64,000 nucleotides of DNA from Streptomyces tsukubensis (GTDB lineage: Bacteria > Actinomycetota > Actinomycetes > Streptomycetales > Streptomycetaceae): assembly GCF_003932715.1 (NCBI RefSeq), contig NZ_CP020700.1, forward strand, positions 7,214,501 through 7,278,500. The letters are read 5' to 3'. How positions within the stretch are numbered: the first letter of the stretch is position 1; every line of letters begins with the position of its first letter. The position numbers were made by a program, and so were the translations under genes. Shown piece after piece: positions 25,308-34,045 of the stretch. The notes below the pieces were generated by a model, which saw only the letters and a program-made list of their open reading frames with translations, was not told the origin of the DNA and ran no database searches.

Positions 25308-25541
25308 GAACTTGCCCTTTCCTTACGGGAAGGAGCCCGACGTCGGAGCACATCGGGCCCTGGGACGGAGGTTCGTCATGACGCGATGTTGCAAGATCTT
25401 GCAGAAACCTACAGTAAGGATTTTCTCCAAGGGGGCGGCCGAAGGCAAGAGGTCGGTCCGCGGTGGGGGCCGTCGGCGCGCGATGTCATGGATCGGCGGG
25501 CGCCGCCGCAGTGCCCGCGCCCTTGGGGCGGCGGGGCCGGG

Positions 25542-26129
25542 TCAGCGGGTCAGGCCCGCCAGGAGCAGGTCGACGAGCCTGCTGCTGAGGTGTCCGTCGT
25601 GGGGGCGGCGGGTGAGCAGGGCCCGGAAGTGCAGAGGTGCGATGAGGGTTTCGAGGATGAAAGCGGGGTCGGTGCCCTCGGGGATCTCGCCCCGGGCGAC
25701 GGCCCGGTCGATCATGACCCGGGCCAGGTCGAACCGTGTGTTCCAGAACTCTTCGCGGCTTTGGGCGAGGGCCTGATCGTCGGATGCGGCCGACATGGAG
25801 CGGACGAGGGCCTCGCCGAACGGGGTGTCCAGGTAGCCGGCCAGCGAGTCCGCGAAGCCGACGAGGTCCCCGCGCAGGGTTCCGGTGTCCGGGATATGGA
25901 GCTGTTCCTGGCTGTACGTCAGGAGCGCGTCGACGACGAGACGTTCGCGGGTGCCCCAGCGGCGGTACACCGAAGTCTCGTGGACGCCCGCCCGGCGGGC
26001 GACCTCAGGGATCCTGACCGCGTCGGGGCCGTGCTCGGCCATGGTCTGCAGGGTCGCGTCCAGGACGGCCCGGCGGACCCTCGCGGACCGGCCGCCGGTC
26101 CTGCGGCGGGCGCGCTCTTCGGTCACCAC
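25542..26129 (-). CDS. TetR-family repressor
   Basis: 195 residues. The N-terminal HTH is VRRAVLDATLQTMAEHGPDAV followed by RIPEVARRAGVHETSVYRRWG, a standard TetR domain; the C-terminal ligand domain (GALVRSM, FNTRFDLARVMIDRAV-like helices) is of the TetR_C type without identifiable ligand. It is divergent from an alpha/beta hydrolase gene, and two matching operators lie in the 98-bp gap. It probably represses both itself and the hydrolase. Confidence 0.9.
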   Translation of the reverse strand: MVTEERARRRTGGRSARVRRAVLDATLQTMAEHGPDAVRIPEVARRAGVHETSVYRRWGTRERLVVDALLTYSQEQLHIPDTGTLRGDLVGFADSLAGYLDTPFGEALVRSMSAASDDQALAQSREEFWNTRFDLARVMIDRAVARGEIPEGTDPAFILETLIAPLHFRALLTRRPHDGHLSSRLVDLLLAGLTR

Positions 26130-26136
26130 CGGATGC

Positions 26137-26157
26137 TATCGCAGGTTACTTGCATTA
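26137..26157. promoter_or_regulatory. TetR operator, proximal (imperfect)
   Basis: 21-bp site TATCGCAG-GTTAC-TTGCATTA. It matches the distal perfect palindrome at 15 of 21 positions and sits 8 bp before the TetR start codon, where binding would block tetR transcription. Confidence 0.6.
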
Positions 26158-26185
26158 GCCGTCGGTGCGGCGATACCTTCCGAAT

Positions 26186-26206
26186 TAACGCAGAGTTCCT
26201 GCGTTA
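26186..26206. promoter_or_regulatory. TetR operator, distal (perfect palindrome)
   Basis: TAACGCAG and CTGCGTTA are perfect 8-bp inverted arms around AGTTC. It ends 22 bp before the hydrolase ATG and is spaced 49 bp centre to centre from the second copy. Confidence 0.75.
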
Positions 26207-26227
26207 GCAGTCGTCGGTGGAGGCGTG

Positions 26228-27313
26228 ATGTCGTATCGGTGGCCGTTGGAGGCGAAGGAGTTGTTCGCGGAGCGGTACGCGCAGATGGTCGGCTCCGGTG
26301 TGCCGGTCGCGGACGTGGACGCGGTACGTGCCTCGGTCACCGATATGTGGGCGGACGAGCCCGGCGGTTGGGTGTACGAGTGGTCGGCTCTCGCGGCACG
26401 CCACGCCGAGGCCGGATCGCACGGCCTTTCGGCCCTCGCCTACGGCTGGGCGCGGTTCCCGACCCTGGCCGACGAGGCCAAACGGGCCGCGCTGGCCCGC
26501 CAGACCGAGCAGTACCTGCTCGCGGCGCCCGGATTCGGGGTGTCCTTTCGCAGGGATGTCCTGGACCTGCCCTACCGGGGCGGTGTCACGCGGGTGCCGG
26601 TGCATGTCCTCACCCCGCCCGCTGTCGTGGAGAAGGGGCCGGTGCTGCTGGTCAGCGGCGGCGTCGACAGCTGGAAGATGGATCTGCACGGTCTGCTGCT
26701 GGCGCTCTGCCGATACGTCGGCCTGCCGGCCGTCGCCTTCGACATCCCCGGGACGGGTGACTCGGAGGTGACGATGAGCCCGGACGGCGCGGAGATCGTC
26801 CGCGGTCTGATCGGCCACGCCAGGACCCTGGGCAACGGCATCGTCGTGCATCTGGGCATCTCGATGGGGGGTCACTACTCCGCCCGTTCCGGCCTGGCCG
26901 GTGAGACCGATGCCGCCATCGTGCTGGGCGGCCCCGTCGAGGCGGCGTTCGACCGTGGCCGCCTGGCCCGGTTCGGGATGGACGGCATTGTCGGCAACGC
27001 CCTGGGCTTCGACCGCCGGCCCGGCCGGGACGACCTGTTCGCCGCGCTGGCGGCGTTCTCGCTGAGGCCGCTGCTGGACCTGGACGACCAGGCGCCGATG
27101 CTCGTCGTCAACGGCGCCGAAGACGTCCATGTTCCGCAGGGTGACACCTTGGTGTTCGAAGGCCGCCGCGATACCGAGGTCCATCTGCTGCCCGGGACGG
27201 GGCACTGCGCGGTCACCAGGCTCCCCGAAGTCCTGGGGATCATTTCCGAGTGGCTCCCGCGCACCCTGTCCACCCTCCGGGCGCACCCCGCCACCACTGC
27301 CGGACCGGAGTGA
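26228..27313 (+). CDS. alpha/beta hydrolase (FrsA/DUF1100-like esterase)
   Basis: 361 residues from ATG 26228. An N-terminal helical cap (about 1-100) precedes the hydrolase fold. Key pieces are VLLVSGGVDSWK (oxyanion region), HLGISMGGHYS (nucleophile elbow G-x-S-x-G, about 217), VNGAEDVHVP (catalytic Asp) and GTGHCAV (catalytic His). This resembles the FrsA-type hydrolases of actinobacteria. The substrate is unknown, perhaps an ester sensed by the adjacent TetR. Transcribed divergently from that regulator. Confidence 0.85.
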   Translation: MSYRWPLEAKELFAERYAQMVGSGVPVADVDAVRASVTDMWADEPGGWVYEWSALAARHAEAGSHGLSALAYGWARFPTLADEAKRAALARQTEQYLLAAPGFGVSFRRDVLDLPYRGGVTRVPVHVLTPPAVVEKGPVLLVSGGVDSWKMDLHGLLLALCRYVGLPAVAFDIPGTGDSEVTMSPDGAEIVRGLIGHARTLGNGIVVHLGISMGGHYSARSGLAGETDAAIVLGGPVEAAFDRGRLARFGMDGIVGNALGFDRRPGRDDLFAALAAFSLRPLLDLDDQAPMLVVNGAEDVHVPQGDTLVFEGRRDTEVHLLPGTGHCAVTRLPEVLGIISEWLPRTLSTLRAHPATTAGPE

Positions 27314-27454
27314 GCGGCACCCGGCCCCTCGACGGCAAGGTGCCCCCGGCCCGCGACGCCCGGCGCGCCCACTCTCGCCCTGTGCCCTCGCGGACCGGTT
27401 CGCGGGCGCGCCCCACCGGCGGGCGCCCCGGTGCGCTGAAGGAGACTGTGTCCC

Positions 27455-27859
27455 ATGGCTGATCCGACCGTGCCCGAACGGGCCGCCCACCACCTCTTCT
27501 CCTACGGCACCCTGCAACTGCCCGAGGTCCAGCTCTCGCAGTTCGGCCGCCTGCTCCACGGCACCCCCGACGCGCTGTCCGGCCACCGTACGACGATCGT
27601 TCTGATCACCGACCCGGAGGTGATCAGGGCCAGCGGCACCGACCGCCATCCGATGGTCGTCCCCTCACCGGACCCCGAAGACGACGTGGCGGGGCAGGTC
27701 TTCGCGGTCAGCGACGCCGAACTGGCGATGGCGGACGCGTACGAGGTGGACGACTACACCCGCCGCGAGGTGACGCTCCGCTCCGGGATCCGCGCATGGG
27801 TCTACCTGGAGCGTTCGGGCAGCGCCCCCACCACCGCGGACGATCCGGCGCACCACTGA
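27455..27859 (+). CDS. gamma-glutamylcyclotransferase-like (AIG2/GGCT fold) protein
   Basis: 134 residues. The signature substrate loop FSYGTLQLPEVQ (about 13-24) and the conserved acid in ADAYEVDDYTRREV (about 92-105) mark the GGCT fold. Members remove gamma-glutamyl groups as 5-oxoproline or act on related amides. The start at 27455 follows GAAGGAG. It stands alone, with relics of a HxlR/oxidoreductase pair directly downstream. Confidence 0.85.
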   Translation: MADPTVPERAAHHLFSYGTLQLPEVQLSQFGRLLHGTPDALSGHRTTIVLITDPEVIRASGTDRHPMVVPSPDPEDDVAGQVFAVSDAELAMADAYEVDDYTRREVTLRSGIRAWVYLERSGSAPTTADDPAHH

Positions 27860-27865
27860 CATCCC

Positions 27866-28013
27866 GCCCGTCCGCCCGCGGGGTGCCCCGACCGATCGGG
27901 GTCAGCCGGTAGTCCACCGTTAGTCCACCCGCATCTGCACCGACGCGGTCACCGTCCTGGTGAGCAGACCGTCACGTTCGAGGGCGCGCAGCGTCCGGGT
28001 CGCCATGGCACAC
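27866..28013 (-). pseudogene. C-terminal relic of a HxlR-type regulator
   Basis: TRTLRALERDGLLTRTVT and, in a second frame, DYRLTPIGRG are the two halves of the HxlR winged-helix C-terminus, normally joined as ...PRVDYALTPLG. The break is caused by a short duplication: the 10-bp GGTGGACTAC segment is repeated with an AA instead of AC, which creates a TAA stop. The N-terminal half, including the helix before, is missing. Confidence 0.6.
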
Positions 28014-28030
28014 TTCCGGGTCCGGTAAGC

Positions 28031-28396
28031 ACTCCGAAGTACGTACGTCCCGAGCGCGATGCCGTCGGCCTCGGCCGGGACGTCGCAGGCACCGTCGACG
28101 TCCTCGGCCCCGGTGTCTCCGGTCTCCGCCGCGGCGATACGGTGATCGGCCTCTGCGACCGGCTGCCCCTGTCCTCCAATCCTCCAATCCTCCAATCCTC
28201 CAAGACACAGGCCGAATCCGCCGTACTGGACGCCGCCGCGATCGTCACCGTGCCCGCCGCAATCCTGCCCCTCGGCGGGCTCACCGCCGCCCGGGCACTC
28301 GATATCGCCGACACCCGGCCCGGCGACACACTGCCGGTCACCGGAGCGGCGGGAACCGTCGGCGGCTACACCGTGCAGCTCGCCGTGCGGCGGTAG
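28031..28396 (+). pseudogene. relic of a quinone-oxidoreductase (MDR superfamily) gene
   Basis: In frame, GLGRDVAGTVDVLGPGVSGL, RRGDTVIGL, LPLGGLTAARALDIA and PGDTLPVTGAAGTVGGYTVQLA follow the order of an NADP-dependent MDR oxidoreductase, including the cofactor loop GAAGTVGG. The N-terminus and everything after the cofactor loop are missing; a TAG stop closes the frame. A 4x8-bp tandem repeat sits where the segment between the two halves should be. HxlR regulators are often divergent from such genes, so this and the HxlR relic are the remains of one pair. Confidence 0.65.
28172..28203 (+). repeat. tandem repeat, unit TCCTCCAA x4
   Basis: Four exact 8-bp units inside the oxidoreductase relic. 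As 32 bp they do not preserve the expected MDR sequence and look like a slippage expansion in non-selected DNA. Confidence 0.8.
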
Positions 28397-28429
28397 GTGT
28401 CCGGTTGTCCTGTCGGTCAGGTCCCGGGC

Positions 28430-29683
28430 TCAGCGGGCCCGACGTGGCTCCCGCCGCCCCGGGACCTGCCCGGAGGCGGACGGCCCTCCGGTGTCCGCGG
28501 CCCGCAGTACCTCGGGCTCCACATGCCGGGCGAAGAGGGTCGCCACCAGTTCGCGGCGGCTGCGGACACCCGTCTTGTCGAAGACGGACTTCAAATGCTC
28601 CTGGACGGTGTACGGGGAGAGCCGGGCCAGGCGGGCGATCTCCGCCGTGGGGTGTCCGCGCAGTACCAGGGACACGATCTCGCCCTCCCGGGGCGTGAGT
28701 CCGTGGGCGGCCGTGATCAGGGCCAGATGCTCGCCCGGCCCCGCCGCCTCGACCGATACCGCGATCCGGGCGGGACCACCGCCCTCCATCAGCCACGCGT
28801 GCAGCCGGACCCGACCCAGGGTGGCGGTGTGCGCCCAGGACGCGAGCGAGCCGGAGGAGCCGGGGCCCCGGACCGCCGCGGCGATCCCGTAGACCGCCGG
28901 CGGAAGGATGCGCTCAGCCCAGCCGCCGGAAGCCCCGGTACGCCGCCGGTCCGGCCCGGCGCAGTGCCCGTGCGGCCGGCCGTCGCCTGCGGGACAGCGT
29001 TCGCCCAGGGCGGGCAGCTCGTCCAGCCAGAACTCGGCCGAGGGGCTGAGCTGCACGATGCCGTACTCCTCGTCCAGCAGGACCAGTGCCGGGGCCGGAG
29101 CGTATCCGGCACCCCCGGCGGCGGGCTCCGCCTCCCGGGCCCGCCGGGACAGATGCAGCCGGCGCAGCGCCTCGCCCAGCGGTTCGGTCAGCGACCGGGC
29201 CACGGCATGTGCCTCCGGCCCGAACGGCGGAGCGTCCGGGCCCAGTCCGAGGATCATGATGCCCCAGACGCCGTAGCGGTCGCGCAGCAGCACCCGGACC
29301 TCGTCGGCGAGACCCAGCGGATGCAGAATGTCCCGGTAGCGGGGGCTGCGCCCCCGGACACCGCCGACCGCACGGCCCAGCAGGCCCACCGGCTCCGGTG
29401 CCCGGGCGAGTTCCGCCACTCCGTTGACATCGCCCTCGCGGTACTCGATGTCCAGCATGCGGGCGAGGTACGGACGCGGAACGGCGTGCCGGAAGTTGCC
29501 GCCGGTGTTCATCAGGGTGTCGGGGTCGAGCGTGACACCGGCCCACAGGTCCGACCGGAGCACCGGGCGCATCGCCCCCAGGACGCCGTCGAAGAACCCG
29601 TCCACGTCGGTCGCCGCGGTCGCCGCGCGCACCGCAGCGTCCCGGACCCGGCCGGGATGCACCGTCCCCCCGTAGCGCACCAT
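28430..29683 (-). CDS. LuxR-family transcriptional regulator
   Basis: 417 residues from the GTG/ATG near 29683. A long N-terminal GAF-like sensory part (DVDGFFDGVLGAMRP onward) has no receiver domain. The C-terminal LuxR helix-turn-helix is clear: LTPREGEIVSLVLRGHPTAE followed by IARLARLSPYTVQEHLKSVF. The protein ends in a Pro/Arg-rich tail. Effector and target genes are unknown. It is divergent from a NarL-type response regulator across 179 bp. Confidence 0.85.
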   Translation of the reverse strand: MVRYGGTVHPGRVRDAAVRAATAATDVDGFFDGVLGAMRPVLRSDLWAGVTLDPDTLMNTGGNFRHAVPRPYLARMLDIEYREGDVNGVAELARAPEPVGLLGRAVGGVRGRSPRYRDILHPLGLADEVRVLLRDRYGVWGIMILGLGPDAPPFGPEAHAVARSLTEPLGEALRRLHLSRRAREAEPAAGGAGYAPAPALVLLDEEYGIVQLSPSAEFWLDELPALGERCPAGDGRPHGHCAGPDRRRTGASGGWAERILPPAVYGIAAAVRGPGSSGSLASWAHTATLGRVRLHAWLMEGGGPARIAVSVEAAGPGEHLALITAAHGLTPREGEIVSLVLRGHPTAEIARLARLSPYTVQEHLKSVFDKTGVRSRRELVATLFARHVEPEVLRAADTGGPSASGQVPGRREPRRAR

Positions 29684-29862
29684 GGCCGAATTCTAGGGCG
29701 CTCTTCCGAAGAACAGGGGTTGTTGGAACAGCGGCGTTCGTTCCTCCCGGGCCACCCCCCAGACGTCTGGTATGCCCAGGCCGCCGCCCCCCTGAGACGC
29801 TGCGTCGTGGCCCGGGACGTTGTGGACGTACCGGGGCCGACCGGACGGGGGAGGCACGCACG

Positions 29863-30663
29863 ATGCAGATGATGAGAACGATGCAGACGATGCAGACGAC
29901 GCAGACGACGAGACCGGACACGGCGGCGGCGGACCGGGGGGCCGAGGGGGCCCGTCCCCTGCTGCGCCCGTGGTCGGCGGGAGGGCCGCCCGGCGCGCCG
30001 GGCGCTCCGGCGGAGGTCACCGTGGTGATCGCGGGCGGCGATCCGGTGTTCCGGATGGGGCTGGCGGCGCTGTTCGAGCCGCTGCCGGGTCTGTCGGTGG
30101 TGGCCGAGGCCGCCACGGTGGCGGAGGCGGTCGTGGCGGTGGAGCGCCACGGGCCGCGGGTCGTGGTCATGGACCTGCGCCCGGGCACCGGTGCGGAGTC
30201 GGGAATCGAAGGCACCCGGCGGCTCCGGCGGCTGCGGCCCGGTACGGCCGTGCTGGTCATGGCGGGGGAGGGCGACGATTCGCTGTTCGCCTGTCTGCGG
30301 GCGGGGGCGCTCGGCTATCTGCTGCGGAGCGCGAGCGGTACGGAGGTGGAGCGGGCGGTCCGGGCGGTCGCCAACGGGGAACTCCTGCTGGGGCCCGGCC
30401 CGGCCGGGCGGGTCGTCGCCCGGGTCGCGGGCCTGCCTGCCGGGTCCGCGGCGCCGGTGCTGCTCGGGCTGACCCGGCGGGAGCACGAGGTGCTGGACCT
30501 CGTCGCCCGCGGTCTCGACAACCGGACGATCGCCCTGGAGCTGTCGCTGAGTCAGAAGACGGTGCGGAACCATGTGTCCAACATCTTGATGAAGATCGGT
30601 GCCGCGGGCCGCCCGGAGGCCATCGTCCGGGCGCGCGAGGCCGGACTGGGCCGGGCCGGCTGA
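29863..30663 (+). CDS. NarL/LuxR-type response regulator with atypical receiver
   Basis: About 266 residues from ATG 29863; the first 18 codons are a Met/Gln/Thr repeat, so the real start may be later. The receiver (about 52-165) has the phospho-acceptor Asp in VVVMDLRPG, but the usual acidic pair near its start is replaced by AGGDPVF, and the conserved Lys is Arg/Ser in YLLRSASG. The C-terminal HTH reads LTRREHEVLDLVARGLDNRT then IALELSLSQKTVRNHVSNIL. No histidine kinase gene is adjacent. It may be an orphan regulator that works without phosphorylation. Confidence 0.85.
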   Translation: MQMMRTMQTMQTTQTTRPDTAAADRGAEGARPLLRPWSAGGPPGAPGAPAEVTVVIAGGDPVFRMGLAALFEPLPGLSVVAEAATVAEAVVAVERHGPRVVVMDLRPGTGAESGIEGTRRLRRLRPGTAVLVMAGEGDDSLFACLRAGALGYLLRSASGTEVERAVRAVANGELLLGPGPAGRVVARVAGLPAGSAAPVLLGLTRREHEVLDLVARGLDNRTIALELSLSQKTVRNHVSNILMKIGAAGRPEAIVRAREAGLGRAG

Positions 30664-31347
30664 CCCCCGTCCCGGAGCCCGCCGGACCGGGCCGGGCCCG
30701 GGCTGCTCAGAGGCCCGGGCCCGGCGCCGTCAGCTCAGCCCCGACGGCCTGACGAAGCGCCCCGCCGCCCGGGAGAGCGCGCCGTGCTCGGGGTAGACCC
30801 GGTCGACCCGGTCGACGGCCGTCGCCACGCTCCGGCGGAACCACGGTTCCGGCGCCTGGCCGACGAGAGGGTCGACGAGCCGTTCCTGCAGTGGCTCGGC
30901 CCCGGCGGGGTCCGGCCGGTCGATCAGGATCCGGCCGGTTCCGTACGCCGCTTCGAACGAACCGCGGATCACTGGCAGGGCGCCGTCGTGCGAGAGGCCC
31001 CCCGCGGCCGGTTGACATGCCGGCGCAGCAGCGCGGTCACGGCCCGCTCGCTGGTGAAGACGGTGCCCAAGTCGGCCACCGTACCGTCGTCGTGGAAGGG
31101 GCCCGCGGCCTGCGGCCCCGAGTCGCTCCGGAACGGCCGGCCCAGCAGATCCTGGAGCTGCAGCAGTGGGTTCGGGGCGGGTCTTCGACCACCTTGTGCC
31201 GCCCGGTGTCCCGGGCACCAGGGACATTCCGCAATTCCCCGGGGAGACGGTCGGCAACGGCGTTTCGCGCGGTGACTACACTGACGGCGGCATGAATCGC
31301 GTGCTCACCGCCGGGCCGGACCAGGGACCGTGAAAGAGGTGTGTGCC
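30664..31347. other. stretch with a probable decayed gene
   Basis: Nearly 700 bp between the response regulator and the next plus-strand gene. It holds only the frame-broken minus-strand candidate described separately. Confidence 0.4.
30730..31210 (-). pseudogene. frame-broken gene, not identified
   Basis: Two adjacent minus-strand frames have coding-like composition. The upstream one gives LLQLQDLLGRPFRSDSGPQA and then TVADLGTVFTSERAVTALLR; the downstream one gives RGSFEAAYGTGRILIDRPD and PLVGQAPEPWFRRSVATAVD. They fit one protein broken around 31010. I do not recognise the family. The evidence is composition and plausible secondary structure only. Confidence 0.35.
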
Positions 31348-31956
31348 GTGTTCTCGGACGGGCCGGTGGTCCGGCTCCTCGACCTCGCCGTGTCGGTACG
31401 GGATTCGGCGGGCCGCCTCTCCCTCGACGCCGAGCTCCGGCGGTACGTAAGGCTGGTGCGCGGCGACGCGGTCGCGCAGTGGAACTGCTCGGCGTATGCG
31501 GCGGCGGGCGCCCTGGAAGCGGCCGCCGACGGTCTCGGTGAAGCCCCGGCCGCGTTCCGTGAGAAGGCGGTACGGGCCGCCGGGGACGCGGATCCGGCGG
31601 AATTCCTCAGAACGCTCGCGGAATCGCTCCGCGAAAACGACCGGGCCGGTGCGGCGGAATTCTCGGAACTCCCGATGGAGGGCTGGGAATTCCTCCGGAC
31701 CTTTCCCCTCCTCTTCGGTCTCGACGCCATCCTCATGGACGAGCCGGGACCGGTCGGCGCGACGGTGCGGACCCTCCTCGACAACGAGCATCCGTTCTGC
31801 ACCGCGCTGGCCGCCGGATACGCCGGTGAGGCGCAGCGGGCCCGTGTCCTGTTCCCCGGCGCCGACGGGCTGCGCCCCCGGCTGTCCTGGGCCGCGCGGG
31901 ACGCGCTCCTCGCGATCACGGCCACCGTCGACGACCATATGCGGCGGGAGCACTGA
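31348..31956 (+). CDS. hypothetical cytosolic protein
   Basis: About 202 residues from GTG 31348 (GAGG nine bases upstream); GTG 31330 is an alternative. Mostly helical and acidic, with no transmembrane segments, Cys or recognisable motif. Codon third positions are strongly GC, so it is a real gene. It ends at a strong terminator shared with the convergent CU044_5270 gene. I cannot assign a function. Confidence 0.6.
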   Translation: MFSDGPVVRLLDLAVSVRDSAGRLSLDAELRRYVRLVRGDAVAQWNCSAYAAAGALEAAADGLGEAPAAFREKAVRAAGDADPAEFLRTLAESLRENDRAGAAEFSELPMEGWEFLRTFPLLFGLDAILMDEPGPVGATVRTLLDNEHPFCTALAAGYAGEAQRARVLFPGADGLRPRLSWAARDALLAITATVDDHMRREH

Positions 31957-31979
31957 ACGACCCGCGGGAAAGCCGCGGT

Positions 31980-32024
31980 CCCCACCGCCGGGCCCGTTCC
32001 CGGTCCGGATCTCCGGCGGTGGGG
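31980..32024. terminator. bidirectional hairpin terminator
   Basis: Perfect 12-bp arms CCCCACCGCCGG and CCGGCGGTGGGG with a 21-nt loop, placed between the ends of two convergent genes. Confidence 0.7.
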
Positions 32025-32029
32025 GAAGG

Positions 32030-32980
32030 TCAGCCGATCCGGTCGGCGGGACCCGAGGACAGGTAGGTCGTACGCCTGACCTTGCCGCGTTCGACGCCCT
32101 TGGTCGTGACGCTGCGGGTCTCCAGCAGCACACCGGTACGGGGGTCGACGACCAGATGGTCGGTGGCGACGGCGCCGCGGAACACCAGCTCCGTCCCGGT
32201 ACGCCCGGCACTGTCCCTGACCGGGCCGGTGAGCGTCACCCCGTCGAGGCGGGCGACGGCCCGGTAGAGCGCAGCGCGCACTTCGGGCCGGGCCGGGGTG
32301 CTGCCGAGGAGGGTGCCGGCCTGGAGGAAGGCCGACTGGCCGCCGTACTCCCGGGAGCTGTTCATCAGTGCCACCAGCTTCGCCGGGTCGGTGGGGAGCC
32401 GGTTCAGGGCCTCCCGGCTCTCCAGCTTCCTGGGGCCCAGACGCCAGGAGAAGTCCCCCGGCTTCCTGTGCGTCCGACCGTCCGTGACGACGACGGCGAT
32501 ATCCATGGACCGGTCGAAGTACGTGTCCACGGCGGGGCGCGGCTTCACTCCCGTGTACGCGGACTCCGCCCGCACCTTCCAGTACCGCGCGTCTGCGGTG
32601 GCCGGCCGGGTGTGGGCCACCTGCGCGATGCGTTCCAGGAAGACGGCGGCGGATTCCGCCCGCACCGGGCCGGAGGGTTCCCCGGCGGGCCGTGCGGTCT
32701 CCGTGCCGGTGCCGTGGAAGGTGATCCCGGCAGCGACGGCGGCCACCGTCACCGCGGCGGCCAGGACTCCCCGCCGGCGGGTGAGATGCCACCACCTGAG
32801 CGGGGCCGTGGTGCGGCCGTGCGATGCGGTCTCCCGGGCGGCCGCCGACTGCACCATGGTCAGGGCCCGGGCGACTGCCCACGGGGCGGGGGGCTCGACG
32901 CTTCCCGCGTTCCGGAGCGCTCCGGCGCCGGGGAAGTCGAGCGGATCGACGTGGTCGAGTTGCTTCTGCCGTTCGGTCAT
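32030..32980 (-). CDS. CU044_5270-family protein (sigma-factor-linked membrane protein)
   Basis: 316 residues from ATG 32980, which overlaps the stop of the sigma gene frame as ATGA, with GGAAGG upstream. One membrane segment (RRRGVLAAAVTVAAVAAGITF, split by position about 90-110) follows a cytosolic N-terminus; the rest is extracytoplasmic and contains YWKVRAESAYTG and a MucB/LolA-like C-terminal half (TELVFRGAVATDHLVVDPRT). Such proteins commonly sit next to ECF sigma genes in Streptomyces and may act as anti-sigma or sensor partners. No zinc motif is seen. Confidence 0.75.
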   Translation of the reverse strand: MTERQKQLDHVDPLDFPGAGALRNAGSVEPPAPWAVARALTMVQSAAARETASHGRTTAPLRWWHLTRRRGVLAAAVTVAAVAAGITFHGTGTETARPAGEPSGPVRAESAAVFLERIAQVAHTRPATADARYWKVRAESAYTGVKPRPAVDTYFDRSMDIAVVVTDGRTHRKPGDFSWRLGPRKLESREALNRLPTDPAKLVALMNSSREYGGQSAFLQAGTLLGSTPARPEVRAALYRAVARLDGVTLTGPVRDSAGRTGTELVFRGAVATDHLVVDPRTGVLLETRSVTTKGVERGKVRRTTYLSSGPADRIG

Positions 32981-33574
32981 GCCGGTTCCTTCCGGTCGGT
33001 GTCCAACGGGATGGCGGGCGCCAGGGCCGGGCGGTGCAGCGGGGCGAGGCGTTCGCGGAGCCGGCCGCGGGCCCGGTGGAGACGGGAGCGGGCCGTACCG
33101 GCCGGAATCCCGACCACGGCGGCGGCTTCCGTCGGCGTCAGCTCCTCCCACGACACCAGCAGCAACAGTTCCCGCTCCTCCGCGGGCAGTCCGGCGAGCG
33201 CCCGCCGCAGTTTCGGGCGCCAGAGCCGCGGCATCGAGCCGCTGGTCCACCGCCTGCCACGGATCGACCACGGCCTCACCTGCTACGGCGACCGCCTGTC
33301 CGGCCCGCCGGAGGTACCCGGCGAGCACATGGCGGGCCACCCCGAACAGCCATCCGCGCGCCGATCCCCGCGAGGCGTCGAACGTGCGGCGCGCCGCGAA
33401 GGCCTGCAGCCATGCCTCCGCGAGCAGATCGTCCGCCGCACCGGGAGCCCGGCGGGCCAGATACCCGTGCAGCGCGGGAGACACCTCCTCCACCAGCACC
33501 GCGAACGCGTCCGGATCACGCGCGGCGCGCTTCAACAGCGCATCGCCGCGGCCGTGTTCGTCGTTCGATTCCAC
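32977..33574 (-). pseudogene. ECF sigma factor gene with a frameshift
   Basis: Region 2 is in the first frame from GTG 33574 (GGAG upstream): DPDAFAVLVEEVSPALHGYL, DDLLAEAWLQAFAARRTFD and ARGWLFGVARHVLAGYLRR. Region 4 is in another frame: KLRRALAGLPAEERELLLLV, SWEELTPTEAAAVVG and PAGTARSRLHRARGRLRERL. The switch falls at about 33205-33215 (GCGCCCGAAACTGCGG), where removing one A restores a standard ECF sigma factor of about 198 residues. The second frame ends in the TGA that overlaps the CU044_5270 start. Either the gene is dead, or the base is a sequencing error or a programmed slip. Confidence 0.75.
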
Positions 33575-34045
33575 AGAGTCTCCGTTCCTGATCACTCGGT
33601 GGCGGTCACACCCCCTACTTGTCGCCGGGCCCCCGCAGCGTTCGCACCGTCCGAGGATGCCCGGGCCGGAACGGGGCCCGGAGTGCCGGGCGGATGGCCG
33701 GAAGCCGCCGCGGACTCCCGCCCTGAACGGGCGGGACGAGAGCGCTTACCCGCTGCGGGCCGCGTCCGTCGCCGTGGGAGCGGAAGCGCTGCTGGGGCGC
33801 CGTCACCCGGCGGTCCGGCCTGCCCCTGGGGCGCGGCGGGCGTGTCGGCGCACGTTGAGGCGAACAGGTGTATGAATTCGGCCGTTGTGGAGATCGGGCT
33901 GCCAACCGGCCGTGCGGACCCGGAAACTTGGCTGCGGTTCGGGACCCCTGCCTGGCCTGGAACAGACGAAATGCCCATGCATGTGTACGTCTGCATCTGT
34001 CTGCATTTGCACGTCGATGTCACTGAAGAGATCAGGAGTCTCCGG
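33575..34045. other. divergent intergenic stretch
   Basis: About 470 bp between the ECF sigma gene and the HAF-repeat gene. It must contain promoters for both. The part at 33975-34015 has an uneven run of tgca/catg-like words, but no repeat or RNA structure that I can support. Confidence 0.4.
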
